Positions 1 through 6,916 of a DNA stretch of 8,792 bases are shown here, in pieces (the stretch's first letter is position 1; every line of letters starts with the position of its first letter). The stretch is taken from the NCBI GenBank assembly GCA_903958285.1, contig CAJBSR010000274.1:1-8792 (forward strand), given 5' to 3'. Made by a program: the position numbers and the translations under genes. Source of the DNA: an uncultured Sphingomonadales bacterium (GTDB taxonomy: Bacteria > Pseudomonadota > Alphaproteobacteria > Sphingomonadales > Sphingomonadaceae). The notes below the pieces were generated by a model. The model was not told the DNA's origin, did not search any database, and saw only the letters and a list, made by a program, of their open reading frames with translations.

Positions 1-5
1 CACCC

Positions 6-149
6 GCGTCGCCCCGTGCTTGACACGGGGCTTGGCTAACCTGCGTCGTGTTTTCGGGCCTCGCGTGCCGGATGTCCGGTCCGTCGGACATCACGCCTTT
101 CACAAAAGTGCGTGGATAGCCTAGCCCCGTGTCAAGCACGGGGCGACGC
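6..149. repeat. REPIN-like inverted pair of a REP-type palindrome
   Basis: Bases 6-32 and 123-149 are a perfect 27-bp inverted repeat. Allowing mismatches at 33/122 and 39/116, the arms extend to 6-41 and 114-149 (34 of 36 pairs). Each arm is itself a hairpin: GCCCCGTG (11-18), loop CTTGA, CACGGGGC (24-31), and its mirror copy in the right arm. The spacer carries a third hairpin, with GATGTCCG at 71-78 pairing with CGGACATC at 85-92. Two inverted copies of a short palindrome around a structured spacer is the architecture called a REPIN/BIME. GC-rich palindromes with a CTTGA-type loop are common between genes in alphaproteobacteria (known from memory, not searched). It begins 15 bases past the thrS stop, so it could also protect or terminate the thrS transcript; no U-run directly follows either arm. 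Confidence 0.75.
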
Positions 150-164
150 ACAGAGTTTGAGCGG

Positions 165-2162
165 TCAGGCGGAGACCCGCAAATCCGGCGCCGTCGCCTC
201 CGCCGTCAGCATCGCAATGGCTTCATCGAGCGTCATGATCCGCTGCCCGTCCGAGCCGAGCGTGCGGATGGCGACCTTGCCTTCTTCCGCTTCGCGCATG
301 CCAACGACCAACAGGTGCGGCACCTTCGCCAGCGAATGCTCGCGCACCTTATAGTTGATCTTCTCATTGCGCAGATCGGTCTCGACACGCAGGCCGGCTG
401 CGGCCAGCTTTTCGGCGACCGCTTCGGCATAGCCGTCCGCATCCGACACGATGGTCGCGACGACCGCCTGCACCGGTGCCAGCCACATCGGGAAGCGCCC
501 GGCATATTCCTCGATAAGGATGCCGATGAAGCGTTCGTAAGTGCCGAAAATCGCGCGGTGGAGCATGACCGGGCGATGCCGCTCGCCATCCTCACCCACA
601 TAACTCGCATCAAGGCGTTCCGGCAGAACACGGTCCGACTGAATGGTGCCGACCTGCCAGGTACGGCCGATCGCGTCAGTCAGGTGCCATTCGAGCTTGG
701 GCGCATAGAACGCGCCTTCGCCGGGCAGTTCTTCCCAACCATATTCGGGCGTGGCGAGGCCGGCCTGCGCGACGGCATCGCGCAATTCCTGCTCCGCCTT
801 GTCCCAATCCGCGTCGGACCCGAAGCGCTTCTCCGGCCGGAGCGCGAGTTTGACCGAATATTTAAAGCCGAAATCCTTGTAGATACGGTCGGCGAGCGCG
901 CAGAAGGCCTGCACTTCCTCCACAATCTGGTCTTCGCGGCAGAAGATGTGTGCGTCATCCTGCGTGAACTGACGCACGCGCATGATGCCGTGGAGCGCGC
1001 CATGCGCCTCATTGCGGTGGCAGCAGCCGTTTTCGTAAAGGCGCAGCGGTAGATCGCGATAGCTCTTAATGCCCTGGCGAAACACAATGACGTGCGCGGG
1101 GCAGTTCATTGGCTTCATTGCCATCCAGTCCGCATCGGCAGCCACCGAAGGCGCTCCGCCTTCGCCGTCGGGGACGATGTCGGGAACCGCGAACATGTTC
1201 TCGGCATATTTGCCCCAGTGGCCGGACTGTTCCCACTGGCGCACGTCCATCATCTGTGGCGTTTTGATTTCCTGATAACCTGCAGCCTGAATCGCCCGGC
1301 GCATGTAATCTTCAAGCGCACGATAGATCACATAACCCTTCGGGTGCCAGAAGACCGACCCCTGCGCCTCAGACTGGAGGTGAAACAGGTCAAGGTCTTG
1401 ACCGAGACGGCGGTGATCGCGCTTGGCGGCTTCTTCAAGCCGCGTCAGATGCGCGTCGAGCTGCTTCTTGTTGAGCCAGCCGGTGCCATAGACACGGCTG
1501 AGCTGCGCATTGTTCTGATCGCCGCGCCAATAGGCCCCCGACACGCGCGTCAGCTTGAACGCCTGCGGGTCCAGCTTGCCGGTCGAGGCCAGATGCGGCC
1601 CGCGGCACATGTCCATCCAAGTGTCGCCGGACCAATAGACGCTCAGCTCCTCGCCTTCGGGGAGTTCGCCCGCCCATTCGGCCTTGAAGGTCTCGCCCTC
1701 AGCCGACCAACGCGCGATAAGATCGGCGCGGCTCATCACTTCGCGGCGGAGTGGCTTATCCGCCGCGATGATCTCGCGCATCTTCGCTTCGATGGCGGGC
1801 AGGTCATCCTCGGTGAAGGGACGCTGCGGCGCGAAGTCATAGTAGAACCCATCATCGGTCGATGGGCCAAAGGTGATCTGCGTGCCGGGGAAGAGCGCCT
1901 GCACGGCTTCTGCCAATATATGCGCAAAGTCATGCCGGGCGAGGTCGAGCGCATCGGCCTCATCGCGTGATGTGACCAGCGCGAGTTCGCTGTCGCCGTC
2001 AAAGGGGCGCGTGATATCGCGCAGTTCGCCATTCACGCGCGCCGCAATCGCGGCCTTGGCAAGGCCGGGCCCGATGGCGGCGGCAATGTCCGCCGGTGTT
2101 GTTCCGCGCGCGACGTCTCGAACGGAGCCATCGGGAAGGGAAACGCGGATCATGTCGGTCAT
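165..2162 (-). CDS. thrS: Threonyl-tRNA synthetase
   Basis: Class II aminoacyl-tRNA synthetase that charges tRNA-Thr with threonine in the cytoplasm and edits mischarged Ser-tRNA-Thr. Counting from the ATG at 2162, the protein is 665 residues, slightly longer than the 642 of E. coli. In order: an N-terminal TGS domain (about 1-65), the editing domain with HxxxH (H77, H81) and a CRGPH stretch (C186, H190), the catalytic core, and the C-terminal anticodon-binding domain from about residue 555. The zinc ligands of the catalytic site are visible as C354 (in MNCPAH), H405 (in DDAHIF) and H535 (in VMLHRAIFG). A longer frame starts at 2231, but the family begins near [12 protein letters not shown], so the ATG at 2162 is preferred; the ATG at 2153 is also possible. 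No clear Shine-Dalgarno is visible. The gene is probably its own transcription unit with a structured leader (2183-2241). Confidence 0.97.
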   Translation of the reverse strand: MTDMIRVSLPDGSVRDVARGTTPADIAAAIGPGLAKAAIAARVNGELRDITRPFDGDSELALVTSRDEADALDLARHDFAHILAEAVQALFPGTQITFGPSTDDGFYYDFAPQRPFTEDDLPAIEAKMREIIAADKPLRREVMSRADLIARWSAEGETFKAEWAGELPEGEELSVYWSGDTWMDMCRGPHLASTGKLDPQAFKLTRVSGAYWRGDQNNAQLSRVYGTGWLNKKQLDAHLTRLEEAAKRDHRRLGQDLDLFHLQSEAQGSVFWHPKGYVIYRALEDYMRRAIQAAGYQEIKTPQMMDVRQWEQSGHWGKYAENMFAVPDIVPDGEGGAPSVAADADWMAMKPMNCPAHVIVFRQGIKSYRDLPLRLYENGCCHRNEAHGALHGIMRVRQFTQDDAHIFCREDQIVEEVQAFCALADRIYKDFGFKYSVKLALRPEKRFGSDADWDKAEQELRDAVAQAGLATPEYGWEELPGEGAFYAPKLEWHLTDAIGRTWQVGTIQSDRVLPERLDASYVGEDGERHRPVMLHRAIFGTYERFIGILIEEYAGRFPMWLAPVQAVVATIVSDADGYAEAVAEKLAAAGLRVETDLRNEKINYKVREHSLAKVPHLLVVGMREAEEGKVAIRTLGSDGQRIMTLDEAIAMLTAEATAPDLRVSA

Positions 2163-2182
2163 TGGAAGAACGTGCTTTCTGC

Positions 2183-2241
2183 AAAAAACAATGCTGCGCC
2201 GCCCTTTGCCAGCCCCCGCGCCGCGCCGCAAGGGACGGCGC
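2183..2241 (-). promoter_or_regulatory. Putative attenuator hairpin in the thrS leader
   Basis: On the thrS-sense strand, GCGCCG (2241-2236) pairs with CGGCGC (2201-2196). The stem continues with CCC/GGG and UUGC/GCAA, interrupted only by a bulge or mismatch, so the arms are about 2241-2228 and 2209-2196. Seven bases after the stem comes a run of six U (2188-2183), preceded by UUG. This has the shape of an intrinsic terminator placed 20 bases before the thrS start codon. The same first arm can instead pair with an identical CGGCGC at 2228-2223, giving a short exclusive hairpin with a 7-base loop. That alternative pairing is what an attenuator would need. No threonine-rich leader peptide was found, so the trigger is unknown. 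The loop of the long hairpin is large (18 bases), which weakens the call. Confidence 0.4.
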
Positions 2242-2264
2242 GACAGAGGTTTTGTAAAGCTTAC

Positions 2265-2307
2265 TTGACATCGCCTCCAATAGATGACAAGTTTCCTTTA
2301 CATTGTC
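2265..2307 (+). promoter_or_regulatory. Candidate promoter/operator of the membrane protein-regulator cassette
   Basis: A perfect TTGACA box lies at 2265-2270. TGACA recurs at 2285-2289, 19 bases on, and GACAA (2286-2290) is inverted as TTGTC at 2303-2307 with a 12-base spacer. Repeated short boxes within 45 bases, just before a gene pair encoding a Cro/C1-type regulator, suggest an autoregulatory operator. No good -10 hexamer sits 16-18 bases after the TTGACA, so the promoter itself is not established. The region also lies upstream of the divergent thrS and could affect it. Confidence 0.3.
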
Positions 2308-2325
2308 GCATACTTGGAGCCGATC

Positions 2326-2742
2326 ATGATGTCCCAGTCACCCGCTATCGTCCGCTACCTTCGCCGCCTTGCCGGCTTCATGCTGGTCTACATGGTGCTG
2401 ATCTTCGCGACCGGCTATGTTTTCCGCCATCTACCGCCGGAAAAGCCGCTCGCTTATCTGGTTGCGGTCCTACCCGCCTTGCCCATCCTCGGCGTCTTCT
2501 GGACGATCTTCCGTCTGCTCGTGGAAGAGACCGACGAGTATATGCGCATGATGTTTGTGCGCCAGTCGCTGTTCGCTACAGCCTTCTGCCTGACCATCAT
2601 GACGATGTGGGAATTTCTTCAAAATTATGAGGTTGTGCCCGCCGGCAATGGCGGCTTTGGCGCGACTTTCTTCTGGTTCATGGGTTTGGGGATCGGCGCG
2701 ATCTGGAACCGCATCACCGGAACCGATGGCCCCTGCGCGTGA
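2326..2742 (+). CDS. Four-helix membrane protein, partner of the downstream HTH regulator
   Basis: I do not recognise a named family. The 138-residue product has four hydrophobic segments at about 16-33, 41-65, 79-98 and 111-127, so it is predicted to sit in the inner membrane. A charged link, EETDEYMRM (67-75), lies between helices 2 and 3. A similar acidic, arginine-containing link occurs in other small membrane proteins encoded beside short YozG-like regulators (from memory). The start at 2326 is chosen because GGAG (2316-2319) lies six bases before it; an ATG at 2329 follows directly, and the frame opens earlier at 2284 without a ribosome site. The stop overlaps the start of the regulator gene (GTGA at 2739-2742), so the two are very probably co-transcribed and translationally coupled. 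A role in sensing or in membrane regulation of the HTH protein is inference. Confidence 0.85.
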   Translation: MMSQSPAIVRYLRRLAGFMLVYMVLIFATGYVFRHLPPEKPLAYLVAVLPALPILGVFWTIFRLLVEETDEYMRMMFVRQSLFATAFCLTIMTMWEFLQNYEVVPAGNGGFGATFFWFMGLGIGAIWNRITGTDGPCA

Positions 2743-2933
2743 AGAACCGCCTGAAATCCTTGCGTGCCGAACGCGGCTGGAGCCAGCAGGATCTGGGCGA
2801 CCGCCTCCACATCTCACGCCAGTCGGTCAACGCGATTGAGACGGGGAAATATGATCCCTCCCTCCCGCTTGCCTTCCGGATTGCAGCCCTGTTCGGGGCG
2901 AAGATTGAGGAGATTTTTGAGGCGGAGGCTTAA
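2739..2933 (+). CDS. Short Cro/C1-type (XRE family) transcriptional regulator
   Basis: A 64-residue protein that is almost entirely one helix-turn-helix domain. WSQQDLGDRLHISRQSVNAI (14-33) gives the positioning helix, the turn and the recognition helix, followed by ETGKYDPSLPLAFRIAALF and an acidic tail. This is the typical pattern of stand-alone YozG-like XRE regulators, which usually bind DNA as dimers. It starts with GTG inside the end of the membrane-protein gene (overlap GTGA) and has no Shine-Dalgarno of its own, which points to translational coupling. The pairing suggests that it controls its own cassette, perhaps through the TGACA repeats at 2265-2307; the targets are unknown. Its TAA stop shares the TTAA at 2930-2933 with the stop of convergent nadB. 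Confidence 0.93.
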   Translation: MKNRLKSLRAERGWSQQDLGDRLHISRQSVNAIETGKYDPSLPLAFRIAALFGAKIEEIFEAEA

Positions 2934-4507
2934 GGCACCAGCACCGTATCTTCCGCCGCCGCCAGCGTCTTTGGATAATCGAGCGTATAGTGCAGCCCGC
3001 GACTTTCCTTGCGGCGCAGCGCGGAGCGGATGATGAGGTCCGCCACCTCCACCAGATTGCGCAGCTCGATCAAATCCGGTGTCACGCGGAAGTGGCTGTA
3101 ATAATCCTCCACCTCCTGCTTCAGCAGATCAATGCGGTGCTGCGCGCGTTCAAGCCTTTTGGTCGTCCGTACAATGCCGACGAAGTTCCACATGAACTGC
3201 CGGATCTCCCGCCAGCATTGCTGGATCACGACTTCCTCATCGCTGTCGGTCACGCGGCTCGAATCCCATGGGCGGATGGCGGGCGGCGGCGGCAGGCTGT
3301 CCCAATGCGCGTCGATATGCGCGGCACAGGCGTCACCAAAGACGAGGCATTCGAGCAGCGAGTTGGACGCCAAGCGGTTCGCCCCGTGCAGGCCCGATTG
3401 GGTGACCTCACCCGCCGCATAAAGCCCCGGCGCATCGGTGCGCCCGTCCATATCCACCATCACGCCGCCGCAGGTATAATGCTGCGCGGGCACGACGGGG
3501 ATCGGCTCCTTGGTGATGTCGATGCCAAGCCCCAGCAGCTTTTCATAGATGTTCGGGAAATGCTCCCGCACGAAAGCCGGGTCTTTGTGGCTGATATCAA
3601 GATGCACAAAATCAAGGCCCAGCCGCTTGATCTCATGGTCAATCGCGCGTGCCACAATGTCACGCGGCGCAAGTTCGCCGCGGTCATCAAAGCGCGGCAT
3701 GAAGCGTTCGCCCGTGGTCGGGATGAGCAGATGCCCGCCCTCCCCTCGCACAGCTTCGGTAATCAGGAAGTTTTTGACCTCCAGATTGTAGAGGCAGGTC
3801 GGGTGAAATTGCATGAACTCCATATTGGAGATGCGACATCCCGCGCGCCAGGCCATGGCAATGCCGTCGCCCGTCGCCCCCCGCGGAGCCGTGGAATAAA
3901 GATAGGTGCGGCCCGCCCCACCGCAGGCGAGGATCGTCGCCCGCGCGGTAAAGGTCTCGACCTTCCCCGTTTTGCGGTTGAGCGCATAAACGCCGTGGAT
4001 GCGTCCGCTGGTTGAAAAGCGTTCCTGATGGCGGCCCATGATGAGGTCGATGGCCACCCGGTCCGGCACCAGCGTGATGTTCGGGTGGTCGCGCGCCGCC
4101 TTTTCAAGCGCCTGCTGCACGGCCAAGCCGGTCGCGTCATTTACATGGACGATGCGGCGGTGGGAATGCCCACCTTCCCGCGTCAGATGCCAGTGCTTGT
4201 CCGCCCCCAGATCAAAAGGCACGCCAAGGTCAGCGAGCCGCTCAATGGCCTCGGGCGCTTGGGCGACGACATGTTCAACGATAGCGCGGTTGTTGAGCCC
4301 CGCACCCGCCACCATCGTGTCTTCGACATGGCTTTCAAAGGTGTCTGTCGTTTCAAGGACCGCCGCAATCCCGCCCTGCGCCCAGCTGGTCGCGCCGTCG
4401 GAAATCGCGCCTTTGGCCAGCACGATGACTTTCTTGTCCTGCGCCAGCTGAAGTGCGGCTGTAAGGCCCGCCGCACCAGACCCGATGATGAGAACGTCGC
4501 CGTTCAT
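2930..4507 (-). CDS. nadB: L-aspartate oxidase
   Basis: Flavoprotein that oxidises L-aspartate to iminoaspartate, the first step of de novo NAD synthesis; NadA then forms quinolinate. The 525 residues are close to the usual length (E. coli 540). The N-terminal FAD-binding motif GSGAAG is at 9-14, and SWAQGGIAA (41-49) is typical of the fumarate reductase/aspartate oxidase superfamily. Likely active-site residues by comparison with E. coli are H235 (in MQFHPT), R282 (in LAPRD) and H343 (in AQHYTCGG), with E111 in REGGHSH also conserved. A C-terminal helical domain runs from about 420. The ATG at 4507 overlaps the stop of the upstream P-loop gene (ATGA), so nadB is the last gene of a coupled minus-strand operon. 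nadA and nadC are not in the window. The stop codon lies in a TTAA shared with the convergent HTH gene, and no terminator hairpin is visible between them. Confidence 0.97.
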   Translation of the reverse strand: MNGDVLIIGSGAAGLTAALQLAQDKKVIVLAKGAISDGATSWAQGGIAAVLETTDTFESHVEDTMVAGAGLNNRAIVEHVVAQAPEAIERLADLGVPFDLGADKHWHLTREGGHSHRRIVHVNDATGLAVQQALEKAARDHPNITLVPDRVAIDLIMGRHQERFSTSGRIHGVYALNRKTGKVETFTARATILACGGAGRTYLYSTAPRGATGDGIAMAWRAGCRISNMEFMQFHPTCLYNLEVKNFLITEAVRGEGGHLLIPTTGERFMPRFDDRGELAPRDIVARAIDHEIKRLGLDFVHLDISHKDPAFVREHFPNIYEKLLGLGIDITKEPIPVVPAQHYTCGGVMVDMDGRTDAPGLYAAGEVTQSGLHGANRLASNSLLECLVFGDACAAHIDAHWDSLPPPPAIRPWDSSRVTDSDEEVVIQQCWREIRQFMWNFVGIVRTTKRLERAQHRIDLLKQEVEDYYSHFRVTPDLIELRNLVEVADLIIRSALRRKESRGLHYTLDYPKTLAAAEDTVLVP

Positions 4508-5019
4508 AGTTGAACCACCTGCCCGTTAAGCGCGGCCAGCTCCTCTTCATCCGGGGCTTGCCATTCGCTTTCCATGAAGTCGAACATCGCGCGATTCACG
4601 TCCATCGCGTAGGTCACACCTTGTTCCTGATTGCGCTGTAAGACTCGTTCCCAGCGTACGTCTGTGGCGACGTCGACCCAGTGCAGCATCGCAACCGTGC
4701 CCAGTTCCTGAGCAAAGGCGGCAAAAGCCGCGCGGTGTTCCGCACGGGTGAAGCCAAGATCGAGAACCGACGGGATGCCGAGTTGCGCGAGCGCCGACAC
4801 CTCGGCCCGGATTTGCGCTTCGCAGCGGCCAATGCGCTCCATGGCCCATTCAAAGCTCGGTGGCTCGGGGCCATCCATCCAGAAGAGACGCGTCATCCAG
4901 TCGTCGATCGAGAAGCGCATACCACCCAGCTTGGCCGCCAGCGCAATGCTGTAATGCGTTTTTCCCGCCCCGGTTGCCCCGCAAACGAGATGGACGAGCC
5001 CCTTCTCGCCGTACAGCAT
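4504..5019 (-). CDS. Small P-loop NTPase of the AAA_33/kinase-like type
   Basis: The 171-residue protein has a clear Walker A motif, GATGAGKT (14-21), then SIDDW (37-41), as in nucleotide-kinase-like P-loop proteins. VLDLGF (85-90) has an acidic residue at the end of a hydrophobic strand (D87, Walker B-like). RWERVLQRN (122-130) resembles the arginine-bearing lid of small-molecule kinases. The fold is therefore probably a phosphotransferase of the chloramphenicol phosphotransferase/zeta-toxin-like group; the substrate cannot be read from sequence. The ATG at 5019 shares one base with the TGA of the ABC gene (TGATG). A TTG at 5022 would add one residue and is less likely. The stop overlaps the nadB start. 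Its place between an ABC ATPase and nadB does not reveal a role, and no antitoxin-like partner gene is present. Confidence 0.88.
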   Translation of the reverse strand: MLYGEKGLVHLVCGATGAGKTHYSIALAAKLGGMRFSIDDWMTRLFWMDGPEPPSFEWAMERIGRCEAQIRAEVSALAQLGIPSVLDLGFTRAEHRAAFAAFAQELGTVAMLHWVDVATDVRWERVLQRNQEQGVTYAMDVNRAMFDFMESEWQAPDEEELAALNGQVVQL

Positions 5020-5936
5020 CAAGCCGCCCGCGTCAGATTGAGGAAGACATCCTCCAGATCAGGTTCCCGCGTCGATACATCGGCAATGCCATATCCCGCC
5101 GCCTGCACCGCGCCGAGCACATCGCCCGCATTGGCGATGGCTTTGGAATAGGTGATGGTCAAAACGCGCCCGGCGGTCAGATCAATCTTCTGGAACAACG
5201 GCGAGGAAGGCGGTGTTGCCATATCGCGATCCACGGTAACCTCGACGATCTTTTCCTGCGCCATGTTGACCAGTTCGCGCGTCGGCTTGTTCGCAATCAC
5301 CTGGCCATGGTTGATAATGGCGATGCGTTCACACAGCTCTTCGGCTTCTTCGAGATAATGCGTGGTCAGCACAATGGTGACGCCGCGCCGGTTCAACTCA
5401 CGCACATATTCCCAAAGCTGCTGGCGCAGTTCGATGTCGACGCCTGCGGTCGGTTCATCGAGCACGAGGATCGGCGGGGAATGCACCATCGCCTTGGCCA
5501 CCAGCAGACGCCGCTTCATCCCGCCCGACAATGTACGCGCATAGGCCTGCGCTTTGTCTTCCAGATGGACCGCCTTCAGCAGCTCCATCGACCGGCGCTG
5601 TCCCTTTTTAACGCCATAGAGACCCGCTGCGTTTTCCAACGTTTCAAACGGCGTAAAGAACGGATCGAAGACGATTTCCTGCGGCACGATACCAATCGAG
5701 TTTTTGGCGTTGCGCGGCTGCGCATCGATATCGAATCCCCAGATGCTGGCCTTTCCGCCGGTCTTGGTCACAAGCCCTGCAAGGATGTTGATCAGCGTGG
5801 ATTTGCCCGCACCGTTGGGCCCTAAAAGCCCGAAAATGGAGCCGCGCGGCACATCAAAAGACACGCCTTTCAGGGCCTGTTTTCCACCCGCATAGGTCTT
5901 TTCGACCTGATCGATCACAATGGCTGCTTCCGTCAT
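5019..5936 (-). CDS. ABC transporter ATP-binding protein, YadG-like (ABC-2 type)
   Basis: Cytoplasmic ATPase subunit of an ABC-2 type exporter. Counting from the ATG at 5936 there are 305 residues, matching YadG (308). Visible motifs are Walker A GPNGAGKST (39-47), Q-loop Q86 (in IVPQE), signature LSGGM (136-140), Walker B ending D160-E161 (VLDEPTAGVDIE) and the switch histidine H193 (TTHYLEEAE). A roughly 85-residue C-terminal part follows, ending in DLEDVFLNLT as is common in this family. The frame extends upstream to a GTG at 5984, but the extra 16 residues are unlike the family and the ATG at 5936 starts the conserved VIDQVEKTY region. The cognate permease (YadH-like) would be expected nearby and is absent from the window. 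It is the first gene of the ABC/P-loop/nadB operon, each gene overlapping the next. The substrate is unknown. Confidence 0.93.
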   Translation of the reverse strand: MTEAAIVIDQVEKTYAGGKQALKGVSFDVPRGSIFGLLGPNGAGKSTLINILAGLVTKTGGKASIWGFDIDAQPRNAKNSIGIVPQEIVFDPFFTPFETLENAAGLYGVKKGQRRSMELLKAVHLEDKAQAYARTLSGGMKRRLLVAKAMVHSPPILVLDEPTAGVDIELRQQLWEYVRELNRRGVTIVLTTHYLEEAEELCERIAIINHGQVIANKPTRELVNMAQEKIVEVTVDRDMATPPSSPLFQKIDLTAGRVLTITYSKAIANAGDVLGAVQAAGYGIADVSTREPDLEDVFLNLTRAA

Positions 5937-6098
5937 GTCCAAGGCTCTAGCGCCAAGCGGCGGCAGGAGAAAGGGCTGAGACACAGAGGTGTGGCGTGGA
6001 GGGTCCGTCGGGGGACGCCTCAGAATTCATCCATTTTGATGTTTTCATTGTGCTTTTCAGCTTTGTTTACCTTCCCCGGCTAGGACGAAGGCAGGGGA

Positions 6099-6650
6099 AT
6101 GCTGATCTTAATGAAACCGATTCGGTTATATCTTGGATTATGGACGGCTTTGGGGGGCCTCGTCCTGCCCGGCATGGCACATGCCGGGCAGGCGAATGGC
6201 CGCGCCGAAATTGCCGTGCTGCGCAACTTGTCCTTCATCAAGATTGACGATTTGGAATTCGGCAACATCATTGCCGGGCCGGCGGCAGGAACAGTCACCA
6301 TCTCTCCTTTCGGTGTGCGGACCACGACAGGTCCGATCACCGTTGTTGGGGGCGGATTCCAGCAGGCCCAATTTGGCGGCCGCGGTGCGAGCAACCAGAA
6401 TCTACAGATTTCGATGACCACCAACACGGTCACGCTGCGCCGCTCTACCGGCCCGCAAACGATGATTGCGAACGCCTTCATCATCGGCAGCACGCCGACG
6501 CAACCGCTGACCACGACCCCGCGCGTGTTCCGCATCTCATCCTCAACAGGCGTGTTCCAATTTGGCGTGGGGGCGCGGCTCAACGTTGGCGCCAATCAGG
6601 CGCCGGGCGCTTATTCTGGCACCTTCCGGGTCACCCTCATCTACCAATAG
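6099..6650 (+). CDS. Secreted DUF4402 protein (first copy)
   Basis: The 183-residue product has an N-terminal signal peptide: basic residues at 6 and 9, a hydrophobic core to about 25, and a likely cleavage site AHA|GQ after residue 29. The mature part is rich in G, T, V and short beta strands and resembles DUF4402 (function unknown, presumed beta-sandwich). It shares with the protein at 6956-7534 the stations DLEFG (51-55), GxVTxxPxG, TGPQTM, GxFxxxxGAxL and a C-terminal PGAYSGTFRVTLIYQ. GAAGG-like GAAGG at 6087-6091 lies seven bases before the ATG at 6099; the ATG at 6111 is an alternative start. Export to the periplasm or surface is inferred from the signal peptide. The ending, with an aromatic residue next to the C-terminus, recalls pilin-like subunits, but no chaperone or usher is present. 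Confidence 0.88.
   Translation: MLILMKPIRLYLGLWTALGGLVLPGMAHAGQANGRAEIAVLRNLSFIKIDDLEFGNIIAGPAAGTVTISPFGVRTTTGPITVVGGGFQQAQFGGRGASNQNLQISMTTNTVTLRRSTGPQTMIANAFIIGSTPTQPLTTTPRVFRISSSTGVFQFGVGARLNVGANQAPGAYSGTFRVTLIYQ
6164..6192 (+). other. Perfect 13-bp hairpin in the signal-peptide coding region
   Basis: CCTGCCCGGCATG (6164-6176) is exactly mirrored by CATGCCGGGCAGG (6180-6192) around a 3-base loop, GCA. It falls on codons about 22-32 of the first DUF4402 gene, which encode the end of the signal peptide and the cleavage site. The stem is very GC-rich and would be stable in the mRNA about 65 bases from the start codon. An effect on translation or mRNA stability is inference. Confidence 0.7.
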
Positions 6651-6704
6651 TCTTCTTTAAGCGGCACGTTGCAAGCAGCACCGGCGCTTGCTATTCGGCG
6701 GCCT

Positions 6705-6896
6705 ATGATCACGCAGCCTGAAACCGTCCGCGTCACCTCCCACCGCGTCTCTTGCGATGGCGCCACCGATATTCCCAGCGGTGCCGCGCTTGGCCATCCG
6801 CGCGTCTGGCTTGAGATTGACGACAAGGGCTTTGTCGATTGCGGCTATTGCGACAAGCGCTTCATCCTGGCGCATGGCCCGGCCGACCAGGCCTAA
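6705..6896 (+). CDS. Small CHCC zinc-finger domain protein
   Basis: A 63-residue protein with the ligand pattern C17, H31, C46, C49 (C-x13-H-x14-C-x2-C). This fits the zf-CHCC family (Pfam PF10276 by recall), related to the zinc-binding part of the mitochondrial complex I subunit NDUFS6. In alphaproteobacteria such short proteins are common and poorly characterised; a respiratory link is suggested only by the eukaryotic relative. The core reads [20 protein letters not shown]. The ATG at 6705 is preferred over an earlier ATG at 6669 because family members start shortly before the first cysteine; the ribosome site (GGCGG, 6697-6701) is weak. The gene sits alone between the two DUF4402 genes on the same strand, 54 bases after the first and 59 before the second. 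Confidence 0.9.
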   Translation: MITQPETVRVTSHRVSCDGATDIPSGAALGHPRVWLEIDDKGFVDCGYCDKRFILAHGPADQA

Positions 6897-6916
6897 GACC
6901 TGTTTCAAAAACAAAG

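Noticed and set aside
129..1052. A 307-codon plus-strand open frame opposite thrS
   Set aside because: It is fully antisense to a well-conserved gene and its translation shows no domain or coherent composition; high-GC codon bias creates such frames.
1146..1164. An 8-bp hairpin with a 3-base loop inside thrS
   Set aside because: It lies in a variable GC-rich stretch of the coding region with no U-run; chance or codon bias is enough to explain it.
2990..4015. A 341-codon plus-strand open frame opposite nadB
   Set aside because: It mirrors nadB codons, is rich in H and R, and has no recognisable motif.
4860..5825. A 321-codon plus-strand open frame opposite the ABC ATPase
   Set aside because: It is antisense to an intact ABC protein and the translation looks like reverse-frame noise.
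5947..6048. A 33-codon minus-strand frame starting MKTSKW, ending ten bases before the ABC gene
   Set aside because: It could be a leader peptide, but it lacks a clear ribosome site, shows no codon run or hairpin that would suggest attenuation, and is short enough to be chance.
5937..6098. Promoter boxes in the divergent gap between the ABC gene and the first DUF4402 gene
   Set aside because: The gap is T-rich on the plus strand and must hold promoters for both directions, but no -35/-10 pair with good spacing could be picked by eye.
6671..6691. GCAAGC/GCTTGC stem between the first DUF4402 gene and the zinc-finger gene, considered as a terminator
   Set aside because: The stem is only 6 bp with a 9-base loop and no T-run follows.
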